A program made the position numbers and the translations under genes. The notes beneath the pieces were generated by a model. The model saw nothing but the letters and a program-made list of their open reading frames with translations, made no database searches and was not told where the DNA came from. DNA of 64,000 nt, taken from positions 6,510,001 through 6,574,000 of the forward strand of contig CP050890.1 in the NCBI GenBank assembly GCA_016745215.1. The letters run 5' to 3'. This stretch comes from Thiohalocapsa sp. PB-PSB1. GTDB taxonomy: Bacteria; Pseudomonadota; Gammaproteobacteria; Chromatiales; Chromatiaceae. Positions 53,440 to 61,963 of this stretch are shown here, piece after piece. Position 1 is the stretch's first letter, and every line of letters starts with the position of its first letter.

Positions 53440-54940
53440 GCGGCGGCAGATTGCGCACGCCATGTTCATCAAGCCGGCAGCCTCAGCATGGTTAATGCGC
53501 GCGCCCATTGCCTTACTCATCCTATGGCTGCTGGCGTTTGCCGCACACGCTGCCGGTGTCGACTCCGAGAAAACCATGGCAGCAGAGTCCCCAGCGAATT
53601 TGCGCACGGCGCTTGTGTCCATGGAAGTCGAGGCAATACCTGAATCGCCTTATGTACAATCGCGGCTACGCTATCGGGTGCGTATTCTGGCACGCGTGCC
53701 GCTACGCCAGGCAACCTTGTCCGAGCTCACTGTGGATGACGCGAGCGTACGCAGAATTGGCCAGGATCTGCGCTTCGATGTACGCCGCGATGGTCAGCGT
53801 TATCGAGTGCTGGAACGATTGTTTGCCGTGATTCCAAGACAACCAGGACGCTTGATCATCGCCTCCCCACGCCTGTCCGCCACCGTGCCCTCGGCTGCCC
53901 TATCCGCGGCCGATGCGCTCCAGTCAGAATCGGATGCGGTGTTTGAACGTCTCGAGACGATTACCCGCACGGGTCCCACGCTGGAGCTTGACGTGCGGCC
54001 AATTCCGCCCGCTGCCGAATCGCCGTGGTTGGCGGCAGAGTCCATTTCGATCAGCGAAAACTGGCAGCCCGATCAGGATCGAATACGTGTTGGAGAGCCG
54101 ATTAGGCGGGTTATCGTCATCGACGGAGCGGGACTGATTGGCGCGTCCATACCCGAGCTGACCAAGCATCAGGTCGCGGGTTTTCGCAGATATCCACCAG
54201 AGCGTGAAGTTGTTGAGCAGGCCAGTGGTGACGATCTGCTGGCAACGGTGACGATTCGCCAGACCTTCGTGCCCACCACCACCGGTTTGCAGCGACTCCC
54301 GGCGGTGCGCTTGCCATGGTGGAGCTTAAGCATGGATGAGCCGCGGCAGGCCAGTCTTCCCGAGCGAGCGGTATTGGTTGAAAGCGCCATTGGCGATGAT
54401 CCGGCGATGGCAGAAGCTGCCGGCACGGATGAACAAGCGCGGATGGAGTTTGGGCGGGCGGCCAGTGCTGATGCCTGGGGTACACAAGGGCTTTCGGTAC
54501 TGTTTGCATTGGCTTGGCTGGTCACATTAACGCTCTGGCTGCGTGAACGTCACAAGCGCAAAGCCGGCTTGACAGCCGCGGCCGAGGGTCTTGATGGCAA
54601 CGTCGTGGCGCGCGCGACAGATATGCTGATCTTGGAATTCAAACGTGCCTGTCAGGCGAACGATCCGCGTGCGGCACGTTCCGCCCTAGTGGCTTGGGGC
54701 TCTGCTTGCTGGCCGCATTGTCCAGCGCGCGGCCCAGTCGATGTCATTGCCAGATTGTCCGCTGAGCCGAGCGCGCTTCGCTCGGCCATTGACATTGAGC
54801 AAGCGCTCTATGCCCGCGATCCGCAAACATGGAGCGGCATGGATGCTTTGCAGAAGATTCTGCCGATATTGGATTGCGAGCAGCGGAGCACGCCGTCTGG
54901 CTCTGAGCAGTTGGCGCCGCTGTATCCGACGTCGCCATAG
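53423..54940 (+). CDS. BatD-like (oxygen tolerance family) membrane protein
   Basis: A protein of about 505 aa. A signal-like helix (APIALLILWLLAFAAHAA), a long beta-rich periplasmic part with immunoglobulin-like repeats, one C-terminal transmembrane helix (GLSVLFALAWLVTLTLWL) and a cytoplasmic tail match BatD. Two starts are possible: 53423 with AAGG upstream and overlap with the preceding gene, or the ATG at 53462 directly before the signal. It ends the MoxR-Bat operon, 36 bases before repeat copy E. Confidence 0.88.
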   Translation: MDNYSERRQIAHAMFIKPAASAWLMRAPIALLILWLLAFAAHAAGVDSEKTMAAESPANLRTALVSMEVEAIPESPYVQSRLRYRVRILARVPLRQATLSELTVDDASVRRIGQDLRFDVRRDGQRYRVLERLFAVIPRQPGRLIIASPRLSATVPSAALSAADALQSESDAVFERLETITRTGPTLELDVRPIPPAAESPWLAAESISISENWQPDQDRIRVGEPIRRVIVIDGAGLIGASIPELTKHQVAGFRRYPPEREVVEQASGDDLLATVTIRQTFVPTTTGLQRLPAVRLPWWSLSMDEPRQASLPERAVLVESAIGDDPAMAEAAGTDEQARMEFGRAASADAWGTQGLSVLFALAWLVTLTLWLRERHKRKAGLTAAAEGLDGNVVARATDMLILEFKRACQANDPRAARSALVAWGSACWPHCPARGPVDVIARLSAEPSALRSAIDIEQALYARDPQTWSGMDALQKILPILDCEQRSTPSGSEQLAPLYPTSP

Positions 54941-54975
54941 CCGGTTCTCACCCGGCTTTTCACTGTAAGGACGTT

Positions 54976-55112
54976 TAGGCGATGTCGGTCGAGAAACAGA
55001 CCACCTGGCTTGTCTTCTCGTCCGGCCTCGACGTTGCGGCAAGCTACCCATAGAGCGGCTATGGGCGGGTTGCCGTTTCGCCAATTGGCCTGTTTCTCTC
55101 CGGCAATCGCCT
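54976..55112 (-). repeat. Dispersed palindromic repeat, copy E
   Basis: A copy with both ends and the central palindrome but lacking about 24 bases after the centre. It lies in the tail-to-tail junction between the BatD-like gene and the DUF882 gene, within 36 and 20 bases of the two stops. Confidence 0.85.
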
Positions 55113-55132
55113 GATCTTCAGCGCGTTTGATT

Positions 55133-55669
55133 TCAGGCTCCCCAGCTGCGCACGCGGCCGGTGTCGATGTGCACGAAATCGGACTTGGGATAATAGCCGA
55201 CTCCGCCGCGGCTCAACATCAAGGCGGTATCGCGAAGCATGCGTGTCGGCATCCCGGATAGCCGGATATCGACAGCCTTACCGCTCATATGTAGGCTGCG
55301 TTTGGCAACTCCGGACGAAGCCCGGCGCAGCATGGAGTTCGTCTTGGGTGAGCGGTAACCGCTGATAATCTCAAACCGGCCATCCTCGTGGCCAAGGCGA
55401 GTCTGAATGTCGAACATCAGATCGTAGATCTGTGGGTCGATGGCGATACTGTCGCCGGTGCGGAAGTCCCTCAAGAAGCGATTTAAACGGTTCAGCGCGC
55501 CACGCTGATAGTTGTCGCCGATACGGTAGGTGAGCTGCAGGCGCTCATCCGTGTGTAGATGGTGTAGAGACAGTGTTCTTGGTGTGCTGATTTGGCTTTT
55601 CGGGCGCTTGGCCAGCGCGGGCATGGATGCCAATGCGAGGCTCGCTCCGATAAAATAACGCCGGTTCAT
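55133..55669 (-). CDS. DUF882 (YcbK-like) M15-type peptidase, Tat-exported
   Basis: From the ATG at 55669, with GGGGGAAAG just upstream, the product has 178 aa. The N-terminus MNRRYFIGASLALASMPALA is a twin-arginine-type signal. The mature domain has the zinc-peptidase signature of the family: GRFEIISGYRSPKTNSMLRR, SLHMSGKAVDIRLSG and SDFVHIDTGRVRSWG. It should act on peptidoglycan in the periplasm. The upstream extension to 55735 is not needed. Confidence 0.93.
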   Translation of the reverse strand: MNRRYFIGASLALASMPALAKRPKSQISTPRTLSLHHLHTDERLQLTYRIGDNYQRGALNRLNRFLRDFRTGDSIAIDPQIYDLMFDIQTRLGHEDGRFEIISGYRSPKTNSMLRRASSGVAKRSLHMSGKAVDIRLSGMPTRMLRDTALMLSRGGVGYYPKSDFVHIDTGRVRSWGA

Positions 55670-55750
55670 GTACTTTCCCCCTACGATAGTTAGTTTTTTC
55701 CGCCGCGCCAGTAGAGCGACAGCAGAAACAAACACAGATCAGATGCGATA

Positions 55751-55778
55751 TTGACATCCGATCAACCCCCGCTAAAAT
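55751..55778 (+). promoter_or_regulatory. Sigma-70 promoter for the lytic transglycosylase gene
   Basis: TTGACA (55751-55756) and TAAAAT (55773-55778) are 16 bases apart and about 145 bases before the start codon at 55924. Confidence 0.65.
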
Positions 55779-55923
55779 GGTTGAAGAAAGTGCCTCAACT
55801 TGTCAAGTTAAAAGATTATTTTCTTGATCTTGAACAACTGAAAGGCCACATCCGAGGAGCCAAAGGCACCATCGGGGTACTCTGTAGTGGTTGCGATTGC
55901 ATCTGTATGAGGTTGCCAGCGAC

Positions 55924-56712
55924 ATGACAACAATCAAACACCCCATTCGGCTACACTGGGATTCCCATTGCGTGTTCAGGTCACGGATCGGGTTTTTGAT
56001 CCTTGTAAGCATTGCAGGTTTGTTGAATGGTATGGACAGCGCGTTGGCCGATGTGTACAAATACATCGACAAAAGCGGTAACGTTTATTTTTCAGACGAA
56101 CCCTTACCGGGCGAAAACTTAAGCCTGGAATGGAAACGCACCTCAAAACGGCTGGTATCGGAAAACAAAAAACAATCGAACAAATTGCGCCGCGAGCAGG
56201 AAGAGATTCAGGCACGCATCGATGCACGTCTCGAAGCCCAGTTGAAGGCGCGCACCGATGTCTATGCGTTACGCCCGGCAGCCCCCGTCAGTGGTTCCAT
56301 GTCGGTCAGGCGCGAGCGCTACCGGCATCTGATCGAAGCCGCGGCACGACGACACGGCCTGACCGCTGAGCTGTTGCATGCAGTCATCCGCACCGAGTCC
56401 GCCTATCAGGCCAATGCACGCTCACACGCCGGCGCTTGTGGTCTGATGCAGCTGATGCCGCAAACAGCGTCGAGGTTCAGAGTCGGAAACATCTGGGATC
56501 CGAAGCAAAATATCGAAGGCGGCGCAGCCTATTTACGCTTCCTGCTCGATCTGTTCGACCATGATCTTCGGCTCGCTCTGGCTGGCTACAATGCCGGCGA
56601 AGGGGCGGTGAAAAAATACGGCTATCAGATACCCCCGTACCGCGAGACTCAAAACTACGTGCGCAAGGTATTGAGGCATCTAACAGCAGAGCGCACCTCA
56701 CGTGAATCCTAG
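55924..56712 (+). CDS. Lytic transglycosylase with DUF4124 domain
   Basis: A protein of 262 aa. An N-terminal signal (GFLILVSIAGLLNGMDSALA) is followed by a DUF4124 segment (DVYKYIDKSGNVYFSDEPLP), a helical linker and an SLT domain. The catalytic Glu lies in VIRTESAYQANARSHAG, followed by GLMQLMPQTASRF and ALAGYNAGEGAVKKYG. It cleaves the glycan strand of peptidoglycan. An earlier ATG at 55891 is in frame but leaves a longer n-region. Its TAG stop (56710-56712) is the first three bases of repeat copy F. Confidence 0.94.
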   Translation: MTTIKHPIRLHWDSHCVFRSRIGFLILVSIAGLLNGMDSALADVYKYIDKSGNVYFSDEPLPGENLSLEWKRTSKRLVSENKKQSNKLRREQEEIQARIDARLEAQLKARTDVYALRPAAPVSGSMSVRRERYRHLIEAAARRHGLTAELLHAVIRTESAYQANARSHAGACGLMQLMPQTASRFRVGNIWDPKQNIEGGAAYLRFLLDLFDHDLRLALAGYNAGEGAVKKYGYQIPPYRETQNYVRKVLRHLTAERTSRES

Positions 56713-56868
56713 CCGATTTCTGTCGAGAAATAGACCGCCTGGCGTGTCTTCTCGTCCGGCATCGAGGTTGCGGCAACCTGCCCATAGAGCGACTATGAGC
56801 AGGTTGCCGCTTCGCGAAGGCGAACCAGAATCCGGCGCCAGTTGATCTGTTTCTCTGCGGCAATCGCC
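56710..56868 (-). repeat. Dispersed palindromic repeat, copy F
   Basis: A full-length copy filling the junction between two convergent lytic transglycosylase genes. It starts at the stop codon of the first and ends 17 bases from the stop of the second. Confidence 0.87.
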
Positions 56869-56885
56869 GAAAGCGTTTTCACTCT

Positions 56886-57761
56886 TTACCCATCGCCTGG
56901 ATGTAAACGCTCGATAATGCGCTTGACATAGCGCTGCGTTTCGGAGTAAGGGGGTATGCCACCATGGCGCTGGACCGCCCCCTCCCCGGCATTATACGCG
57001 GCCAACACCAACTCGAGATCGCCCTCGAAATGGCTCATCAACCAGCGCAGATAGGCCATGCCTCCACGCAGATTCTGCTCCGGATCCCATACATCGTTGA
57101 CGCCAAAGCGTTGCGCGGTTGCTGGAATCAACTGCATCAGACCCTGGGCATTTTTATTCGATTGCGCCTGCGAGTCGAAATTGGATTCGGCCTCGACCAC
57201 GGCAAGCACGAGATTCGGGTTCAACTGGTACTCTGGCGCCAATTGCCGAACCATGCTGGCGATATGCCTTCGGGCCGGATGCGCGTAGCGGATAGGCAGA
57301 TCGTCACTGCCGATCTGCATTGCGGTGATCACCCGCCCATGGCGATCGGCTTGACCGCCATCGGTGAGACGACACACCGCTTGTTGTTTGGGTTTACCCT
57401 GATAGCCCAAGCGTTCGAGCATGCGCCTGGCATGCGGATCTTTGCGTTTGGCCGCCCGATAAAACCAGGCCGCGGCCAATGCATCGTCGCGTGCACCGAC
57501 CCTCCCCAGGGCATACATCCAACCGAGATGATACTGTGCCTCGGCGCTGCCCTGGGCCGCGGCCTTGCAATACAGTCGGATCGCCTTGTCCAGATCGCGC
57601 TCGACGCCCTCGCCATGTTCATAGCGGCGGCCCCATTGCGCCAACTCGTGGGCCTTGCTGCCGCCAACCGCCTTATCAAAAGCCACATCGCCGGCTTTGC
57701 AGACCGATATGCTGTTCAGAGTAGTCGCCACAACGATGGTAGCCAGTGCCATTCGAATCAT
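56886..57761 (-). CDS. Lytic transglycosylase with SEL1-like repeats
   Basis: A protein of 291 aa. A signal peptide (ALATIVVATTLNSISVCKAG) is followed by SEL1/TPR-type repeats (GRRYEHGEGVERDLDKAIRL, AQYHLGWMYALGRVGARDDA) over residues about 35-115. A C-terminal SLT domain has VVEAESNFDSQAQSNKNAQG with the catalytic Glu, then LMQLIPATAQRFGV and AAYNAGEGAVQRHGG. It is a second periplasmic glycan-cleaving enzyme, convergent with the first across repeat F. Confidence 0.94.
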   Translation of the reverse strand: MIRMALATIVVATTLNSISVCKAGDVAFDKAVGGSKAHELAQWGRRYEHGEGVERDLDKAIRLYCKAAAQGSAEAQYHLGWMYALGRVGARDDALAAAWFYRAAKRKDPHARRMLERLGYQGKPKQQAVCRLTDGGQADRHGRVITAMQIGSDDLPIRYAHPARRHIASMVRQLAPEYQLNPNLVLAVVEAESNFDSQAQSNKNAQGLMQLIPATAQRFGVNDVWDPEQNLRGGMAYLRWLMSHFEGDLELVLAAYNAGEGAVQRHGGIPPYSETQRYVKRIIERLHPGDG

Positions 57762-57877
57762 AATTGAGTATCTTGTCGTGATTTCCGTCTGCTGTAACGT
57801 TCAGGTTGTTTCTGAACTCTCCCTTGACCAGCACCGACTCTGCTGGACATCTTCCGTCTGAGCCGTCGAGCACTGAA

Positions 57878-58456
57878 ATGATACCTGTTTACCAGCCTTT
57901 GCACACCGGACGTTTGATCCTGACACCCCGTGATGTCACGGCTCAGGTCGATTGCGAACGACTTGCGGCACGACTCGGCAGCATTGGTCTGATCGGATCA
58001 CCGCTGTCCGAACGCAGCAACGCCTTCGAAACCGGAGAGCGGTTTCTGGATTTGGTCGCTTTCACCGGTTGCGCCGTTCAACTGGATACGCGGGCATCCG
58101 CTGCCAGCGATCAGTTTACCCATGTCAGCCTGCATGGTCCGCACCCCGAGCCGCGCCTGCTCTATGGGCGCAACAGCCGCCCACCGCGCTGCCCGGAGTG
58201 TGCAAAGGGCCTGAAAACATGGCGCAATCAAGTAGCGCAAGCGCAACCTGGGAAAGCCCCCAGGCTATGCTGTGAACACTGCCAAACAGCGGCACCCGCC
58301 TGGCAGTGGAGCTGGGGGCAACATGCAGGTGTAGGTCGCAGCTTTGTCCATATCGAGGAGGTGTTTCCAGGAGAAGCTTCACCGCTGTCAACTTTGCTGG
58401 AAGCCCTGGGCCAACTCGGAGTTGGTGAATGGCGCTATTTTTATGTTCAAGACTGA
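57878..58456 (+). CDS. Hypothetical protein with zinc-ribbon-like Cys pairs
   Basis: From the ATG at 57878 the product has 192 aa, MIPVYQPLHTGRLILTPRDV and onward. Around residues 110-150 there are two Cys pairs, PRCPECAKGL and CCEHC, typical of a zinc ribbon. There is no signal peptide. I do not recognise the family. The open frame reaches back to 57806, into the divergent promoter region of the upstream gene. Confidence 0.65.
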   Translation: MIPVYQPLHTGRLILTPRDVTAQVDCERLAARLGSIGLIGSPLSERSNAFETGERFLDLVAFTGCAVQLDTRASAASDQFTHVSLHGPHPEPRLLYGRNSRPPRCPECAKGLKTWRNQVAQAQPGKAPRLCCEHCQTAAPAWQWSWGQHAGVGRSFVHIEEVFPGEASPLSTLLEALGQLGVGEWRYFYVQD

Positions 58457-58461
58457 GCCGT

Positions 58462-58499
58462 GGAATTCGATCGGCACCGCGGGAATTCGATCGGCGCCG
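58462..58499 (+). repeat. Direct repeat, two 18-bp copies
   Basis: GGAATTCGATCGGCACCG (58462-58479) recurs with one change at 58482-58499, in the short gap before the epimerase gene. Confidence 0.85.
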
Positions 58500-58539
58500 A
58501 GCGGGCTAAGCGGTTTAAGGGCATGATATCATTTTGGTT

Positions 58540-59523
58540 ATGAGCAATGATCAAGCATGCCGCTATCTGGTAACCGGTGCGCAGGGTTTTGTCGGCAGCG
58601 CATTGTGTAAAGATTTAAAAACCCGCGGTCACCAGGTGCGCGCACTGATACGACGCCCGGGCAATGGAGCATGGGACGAGCAATGCGTATTGGAATTAGG
58701 CAAAGAGAAAGTGCCGCATTCCGTGTTAGACGGCATCGACGGCGTTTTTCATCTCGCCGGGGTCGCTCATGTGCAAGACATCGCCGGTGTGCCTGATGCG
58801 GTCTACCAGCGCGTCAATGTAGATGCGACCAAGGCCTTGTTGGATGCGGCGGCAAGTAGCGGCGTCAAGCGCTTCCTGTACTTCAGCAGTGTCAAGGCCG
58901 CTGCTGATCCCCCGCATGAGCGCTGTGTCGACGAGCGCTGGGATCCCCTACCAACTGACGCCTACGGTCGCAGCAAGCGTGCGGCAGAACAACTCGTTCT
59001 TGCAGCCGGTCGCGACACTGACCTGTTGGTCTGTATTCTGCGCCCCTGTCTAGTCTATGGTGCCGGCGTTAAGGGCAATTTGGCGCGCATGATCCACGCG
59101 GTCGAGCGCGGCCGCTTTCCGCCCCTGCCCGAATTTCATAATCGGCGCTCGATGGTAGGTCTGCACGATCTGGTGCAAGCCGCCTGGCTGGCGATGAACA
59201 GCTCCAAGGCCAACGGGCAGACCTACATTGTCGCCGATGCCGAGCCATATTCCACGCGTGCCCTGTTCGTCGACATCAGCTGTGCACTGAACAAGCCGCT
59301 TCCGGGATGGAGCATACCAAGGCCGTTGCTCCATGTGGGCGCAATTGCGGGAGATCTGCTGACGCGCCTGAGCCGGCGCCCGATGCCGTTGAACAGTGCC
59401 CTGCTGAAGCGCTTACGGGGATCGGCCTGTTACCGATCGGATCGCATTCGCGACGAGTTGGGATGGACATCAAAAGACCGCTTTCGCGATCTGCTGCCTG
59501 AGATCATCTCGGGTTATGACTGA
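58540..59523 (+). CDS. NAD-dependent sugar epimerase/dehydratase (WcaG-like)
   Basis: An extended SDR of 327 aa. The Rossmann motif YLVTGAQGFVGSALCKDL, the FSSVKAAAD region and the catalytic YGRSKRAAEQL are present, followed by ILRPCLVYGAGVKGNLARM. It resembles UDP-GlcNAc-derived 4-keto reductases of O-antigen pathways (WbpV/QuiA type), but the substrate cannot be read from sequence. The gene lies just before the DUF1028 gene, 35 bases apart. Confidence 0.85.
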   Translation: MSNDQACRYLVTGAQGFVGSALCKDLKTRGHQVRALIRRPGNGAWDEQCVLELGKEKVPHSVLDGIDGVFHLAGVAHVQDIAGVPDAVYQRVNVDATKALLDAAASSGVKRFLYFSSVKAAADPPHERCVDERWDPLPTDAYGRSKRAAEQLVLAAGRDTDLLVCILRPCLVYGAGVKGNLARMIHAVERGRFPPLPEFHNRRSMVGLHDLVQAAWLAMNSSKANGQTYIVADAEPYSTRALFVDISCALNKPLPGWSIPRPLLHVGAIAGDLLTRLSRRPMPLNSALLKRLRGSACYRSDRIRDELGWTSKDRFRDLLPEIISGYD

Positions 59524-59558
59524 AATTGAATACAAACAGAATCAGGACGCTCATTCTT

Positions 59559-60695
59559 ATGCTGACCAACCGTTCTCATCTTCATCTTCCTGATGGTGTT
59601 TCCTTTGTCGCCAACATCCGTAGATTGTGCTTTGCTCTGCTTGTATTGCTCCCGGCATCGCCCTGGGCCAGCGATTTGATCGCGACCTTCTCCATCGTTG
59701 CGCGCGATCCTGTGACCCAAGATCTTGGGGTTGCAGTGCAATCGAAATACTTCGACGTCGGTTCGGTGGTTCCCCACGCCCAAGCAGGAGTCGGCGCCCT
59801 AGCGACTCAGGCACGCGGAAACATCCTCTATGGCACCCAGGGTCTCAGTCTGCTGGCGTCCGGTCGGTCACCGGCAGAGACTCTGAAGCAACTGCTCAAA
59901 GACGACCCGCTGCGCGAGCAGCGACAGGTTGGCCTGATCGCAGCGGATGGTTCGGCAGCCACCTTCACCGGCAATGAGACCCTACCTTGGTCTGGCGGCA
60001 AGACCGGCGAGAATTATGCCGTGCAGGGCAATCTGCTGGCTGGACCCGAGGTAGTGGACTCCATGGCGGCCGCCTTCGAGACCACCGATGCCGATCTGGC
60101 CACGCGCTTTGTCACGGCCCTGGCAGCCGGCCAGGCGGCCGGCGGCGATGCCCGTGGGCGGCAATCCGCCGCATTGCTGGTGGTTCGCAAGGGCGCTGGC
60201 TACATGAGCGCCAACGATCGATTAGTGGAATTGGAGGTGGAGGATCACCCGACGCCGATCAAAGAACTACGCCGATTGTTGGGTATTCGCCTGTCGCAGT
60301 TGGCAGTGAGCGAGGCGCATGCAGCCTTGCGCGATGCCAGAAACCCCGATGCTCAGCAGCTTCGCGCGCGCGCCATCGAACACGCCCGGAGCAAGGCCAT
60401 CGAGGCAGTCGAGCTGTACGAATTCAGCGACGCAGGCTTTATCGCATTGGCGGGTGCCGAGGCCGAGGCCGGTAACCTGGCGGCGGCCTCGGAGGCCGCA
60501 CGTCAAGCCCTGTTGCTCAATCCGGTGTTGAAGCGCTACTCGGTCATCCCGGAGACCGGCCTCGGCATCCAGCCGTCATTGCTCGAGCGCTTGCTGCAGG
60601 AGACATCGTTTCGCAAGGTGTGGGATGCCCTGCCCGGCGATGACCAGGTGGACGCCGCCATATTGAATTCCGAGCCGGTAGAGGCCGCGGAATGA
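59559..60695 (+). CDS. DUF1028 (Ntn-hydrolase-like) exported protein
   Basis: A protein of about 378 aa from the ATG at 59559. A signal peptide (RLCFALLVLLPASPWAS) precedes the DUF1028 core beginning ATFSIVARDPVTQDLGVAVQ, with VGSVVPHAQAGVGALATQA. DUF1028 proteins have an Ntn-hydrolase fold with an N-terminal Thr or similar nucleophile; their substrates are unknown. The C-terminal 120 residues include a TPR-like helical segment (from LAGAEAEAGNLAAASEAARQ onward), making it longer than the family core. It overlaps the glutaminase gene by ATGA. Confidence 0.88.
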   Translation: MLTNRSHLHLPDGVSFVANIRRLCFALLVLLPASPWASDLIATFSIVARDPVTQDLGVAVQSKYFDVGSVVPHAQAGVGALATQARGNILYGTQGLSLLASGRSPAETLKQLLKDDPLREQRQVGLIAADGSAATFTGNETLPWSGGKTGENYAVQGNLLAGPEVVDSMAAAFETTDADLATRFVTALAAGQAAGGDARGRQSAALLVVRKGAGYMSANDRLVELEVEDHPTPIKELRRLLGIRLSQLAVSEAHAALRDARNPDAQQLRARAIEHARSKAIEAVELYEFSDAGFIALAGAEAEAGNLAAASEAARQALLLNPVLKRYSVIPETGLGIQPSLLERLLQETSFRKVWDALPGDDQVDAAILNSEPVEAAE

Positions 60696-61876
60696 ACAAC
60701 CTTTCGCTGGATCTGCTCCACAACAGCCATTCGATCAGGCACACTCCGCGCCTGCTTTTCATCGTCGGCCTGCTTATTCTGGGCAGCGCCGAGGCATTCC
60801 AGCCGTCGTCGCCGATCTCGGCTCCAGCATCGGCCCCGGTCCCGGCATCCTTGGAAATGCCGTCCGAGCAACGGCAACAGTCCGTTGCATTGGATCTAGC
60901 GAGCCTGCGTCGTGCGGCCGAGGAGGTTCTCGCCGAGCTCGCCGAGAATACCGAAGGCGAACTCTACTCCGGTGCCGTCGAGGGCACGAATCCGGACGAC
61001 TTGGCGCTGGCCGTCGCGCTGATGGACGGTCGTTCGTTCACCGTCGGTCGAGCCGAAACGCCCTTCCCATTGATGTCGATCTCCAAGCCTTTCACCTATG
61101 CGCTGACATTGGAGCAACGCGGCGTCGATTTCATGATCGACAAGATCGGCGTCAGCGCCACCGGCTTGCCCTATAACAATGTTGCTGCCGGTGCGATCCG
61201 GGAGACCAGCGAACAGAATCCATTTGTCAATGCCGGCGCCATCGCCACCCACAGCTTCGTACAGGGCGCTGGGCCAGAGGAGAAAATCAGTGCCGTAATC
61301 GCGCTTTACTCCGCAATGGCCAACGCGCCGCTGAAGATCGAAGAAGCCTGGCGGGCACAGCCGCGCGCGCTGACCTACACATTGGCCTATCAAATGCAAG
61401 CCGCCGGCCGACTTGACGGGGATGTGGAGGATGTTGCGGAACGCTATCTGGAAGCCTGTATCGTCGGCGTCAAAGTGGAAGAGCTTGCGCGCATGGGAGC
61501 AACTGTCGTTGTCGTAATCGTAGTCGTTATCGAGCAGGAAGAGCTTGCGCGCATGGGAGCAACCCTGGCCAACGCCGGCATCCAACCCAATAGCGGACAA
61601 CGGATTCTCAGTCCGGCAAATGTGCGCACCCTGTTATCGGCGATGACCATCGCCGGTCTGTATGAGGACAGCGGACGTTGGTGGACGCGCGTCGGTCTGC
61701 CGGCCAAGAGCGGTGTCAGCGGCGCCATCCTTGCCGTGGCTCCCGGCTGGGGTGCGATCGTTGCATATTCACCGCGCTTAGACTCTGCCGGCAACAGCAT
61801 CCGCGGCGCGCTGGCCATCCAGCAACTGGCAGATCGATGGCGCCTGCATTCCATTGGACGGCTGCTTGGCGAGTGA
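60692..61876 (+). CDS. glsA: Exported glutaminase with a 20-residue in-frame insertion
   Basis: A glutaminase of 394 aa. It has a signal peptide (RLLFIVGLLILGSAEAF), which cytoplasmic GlsA enzymes lack. The serine-beta-lactamase-like active site SISKPF, the NPFVNAGAIAT motif and the C-terminal GVSGAILAVAPG are present. At residues about 263-291 the segment EELARMGAT occurs twice, separated by VVVVIVVVIEQ. The family has only one copy, followed directly by LANAGI. The insertion keeps the frame but puts a beta-rich hydrophobic stretch into a helix, so activity is uncertain. It is translationally coupled to the DUF1028 gene. Confidence 0.9.
   Translation: MNNLSLDLLHNSHSIRHTPRLLFIVGLLILGSAEAFQPSSPISAPASAPVPASLEMPSEQRQQSVALDLASLRRAAEEVLAELAENTEGELYSGAVEGTNPDDLALAVALMDGRSFTVGRAETPFPLMSISKPFTYALTLEQRGVDFMIDKIGVSATGLPYNNVAAGAIRETSEQNPFVNAGAIATHSFVQGAGPEEKISAVIALYSAMANAPLKIEEAWRAQPRALTYTLAYQMQAAGRLDGDVEDVAERYLEACIVGVKVEELARMGATVVVVIVVVIEQEELARMGATLANAGIQPNSGQRILSPANVRTLLSAMTIAGLYEDSGRWWTRVGLPAKSGVSGAILAVAPGWGAIVAYSPRLDSAGNSIRGALAIQQLADRWRLHSIGRLLGE
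61477..61563 (+). repeat. 27-bp direct duplication flanking a GTCGTT-type repeat inside glsA
   Basis: The same 27 bases (GGAAGAGCTTGCGCGCATGG and on) occur at 61477-61503 and 61537-61563. Between them are 33 bases, of which 61505-61533 match the intergenic repeat at 44071-44099 at 26 of 29 positions. The duplicated block plus insert is 60 bases, or 20 codons. Confidence 0.95.
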
Positions 61877-61915
61877 CCGCATCGAAAGAATCGGCGATTG
61901 AACCGCATCACAGAA

Positions 61916-61963
61916 CAGATATGAAAGCAGATATGAAAGAGCAGATATGAAACAGATATGAAC
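61916..61963 (+). repeat. Tandem repeat, CAGATATGAAAG-type units
   Basis: Four units of 11-12 bases (CAGATATGAAAG twice, then CAGATATGAAA and CAGATATGAAC) stand after glsA. The IS4 element is inserted at the end of the last unit. Confidence 0.85.

Noticed and set aside
60896..61600. Long minus-strand open frame opposite glsA containing an NDYDYDND stretch
   Set aside because: It is the shadow of the glutaminase gene. The Asp/Asn/Tyr run is only the reverse reading of the GTCGTT-type repeat.
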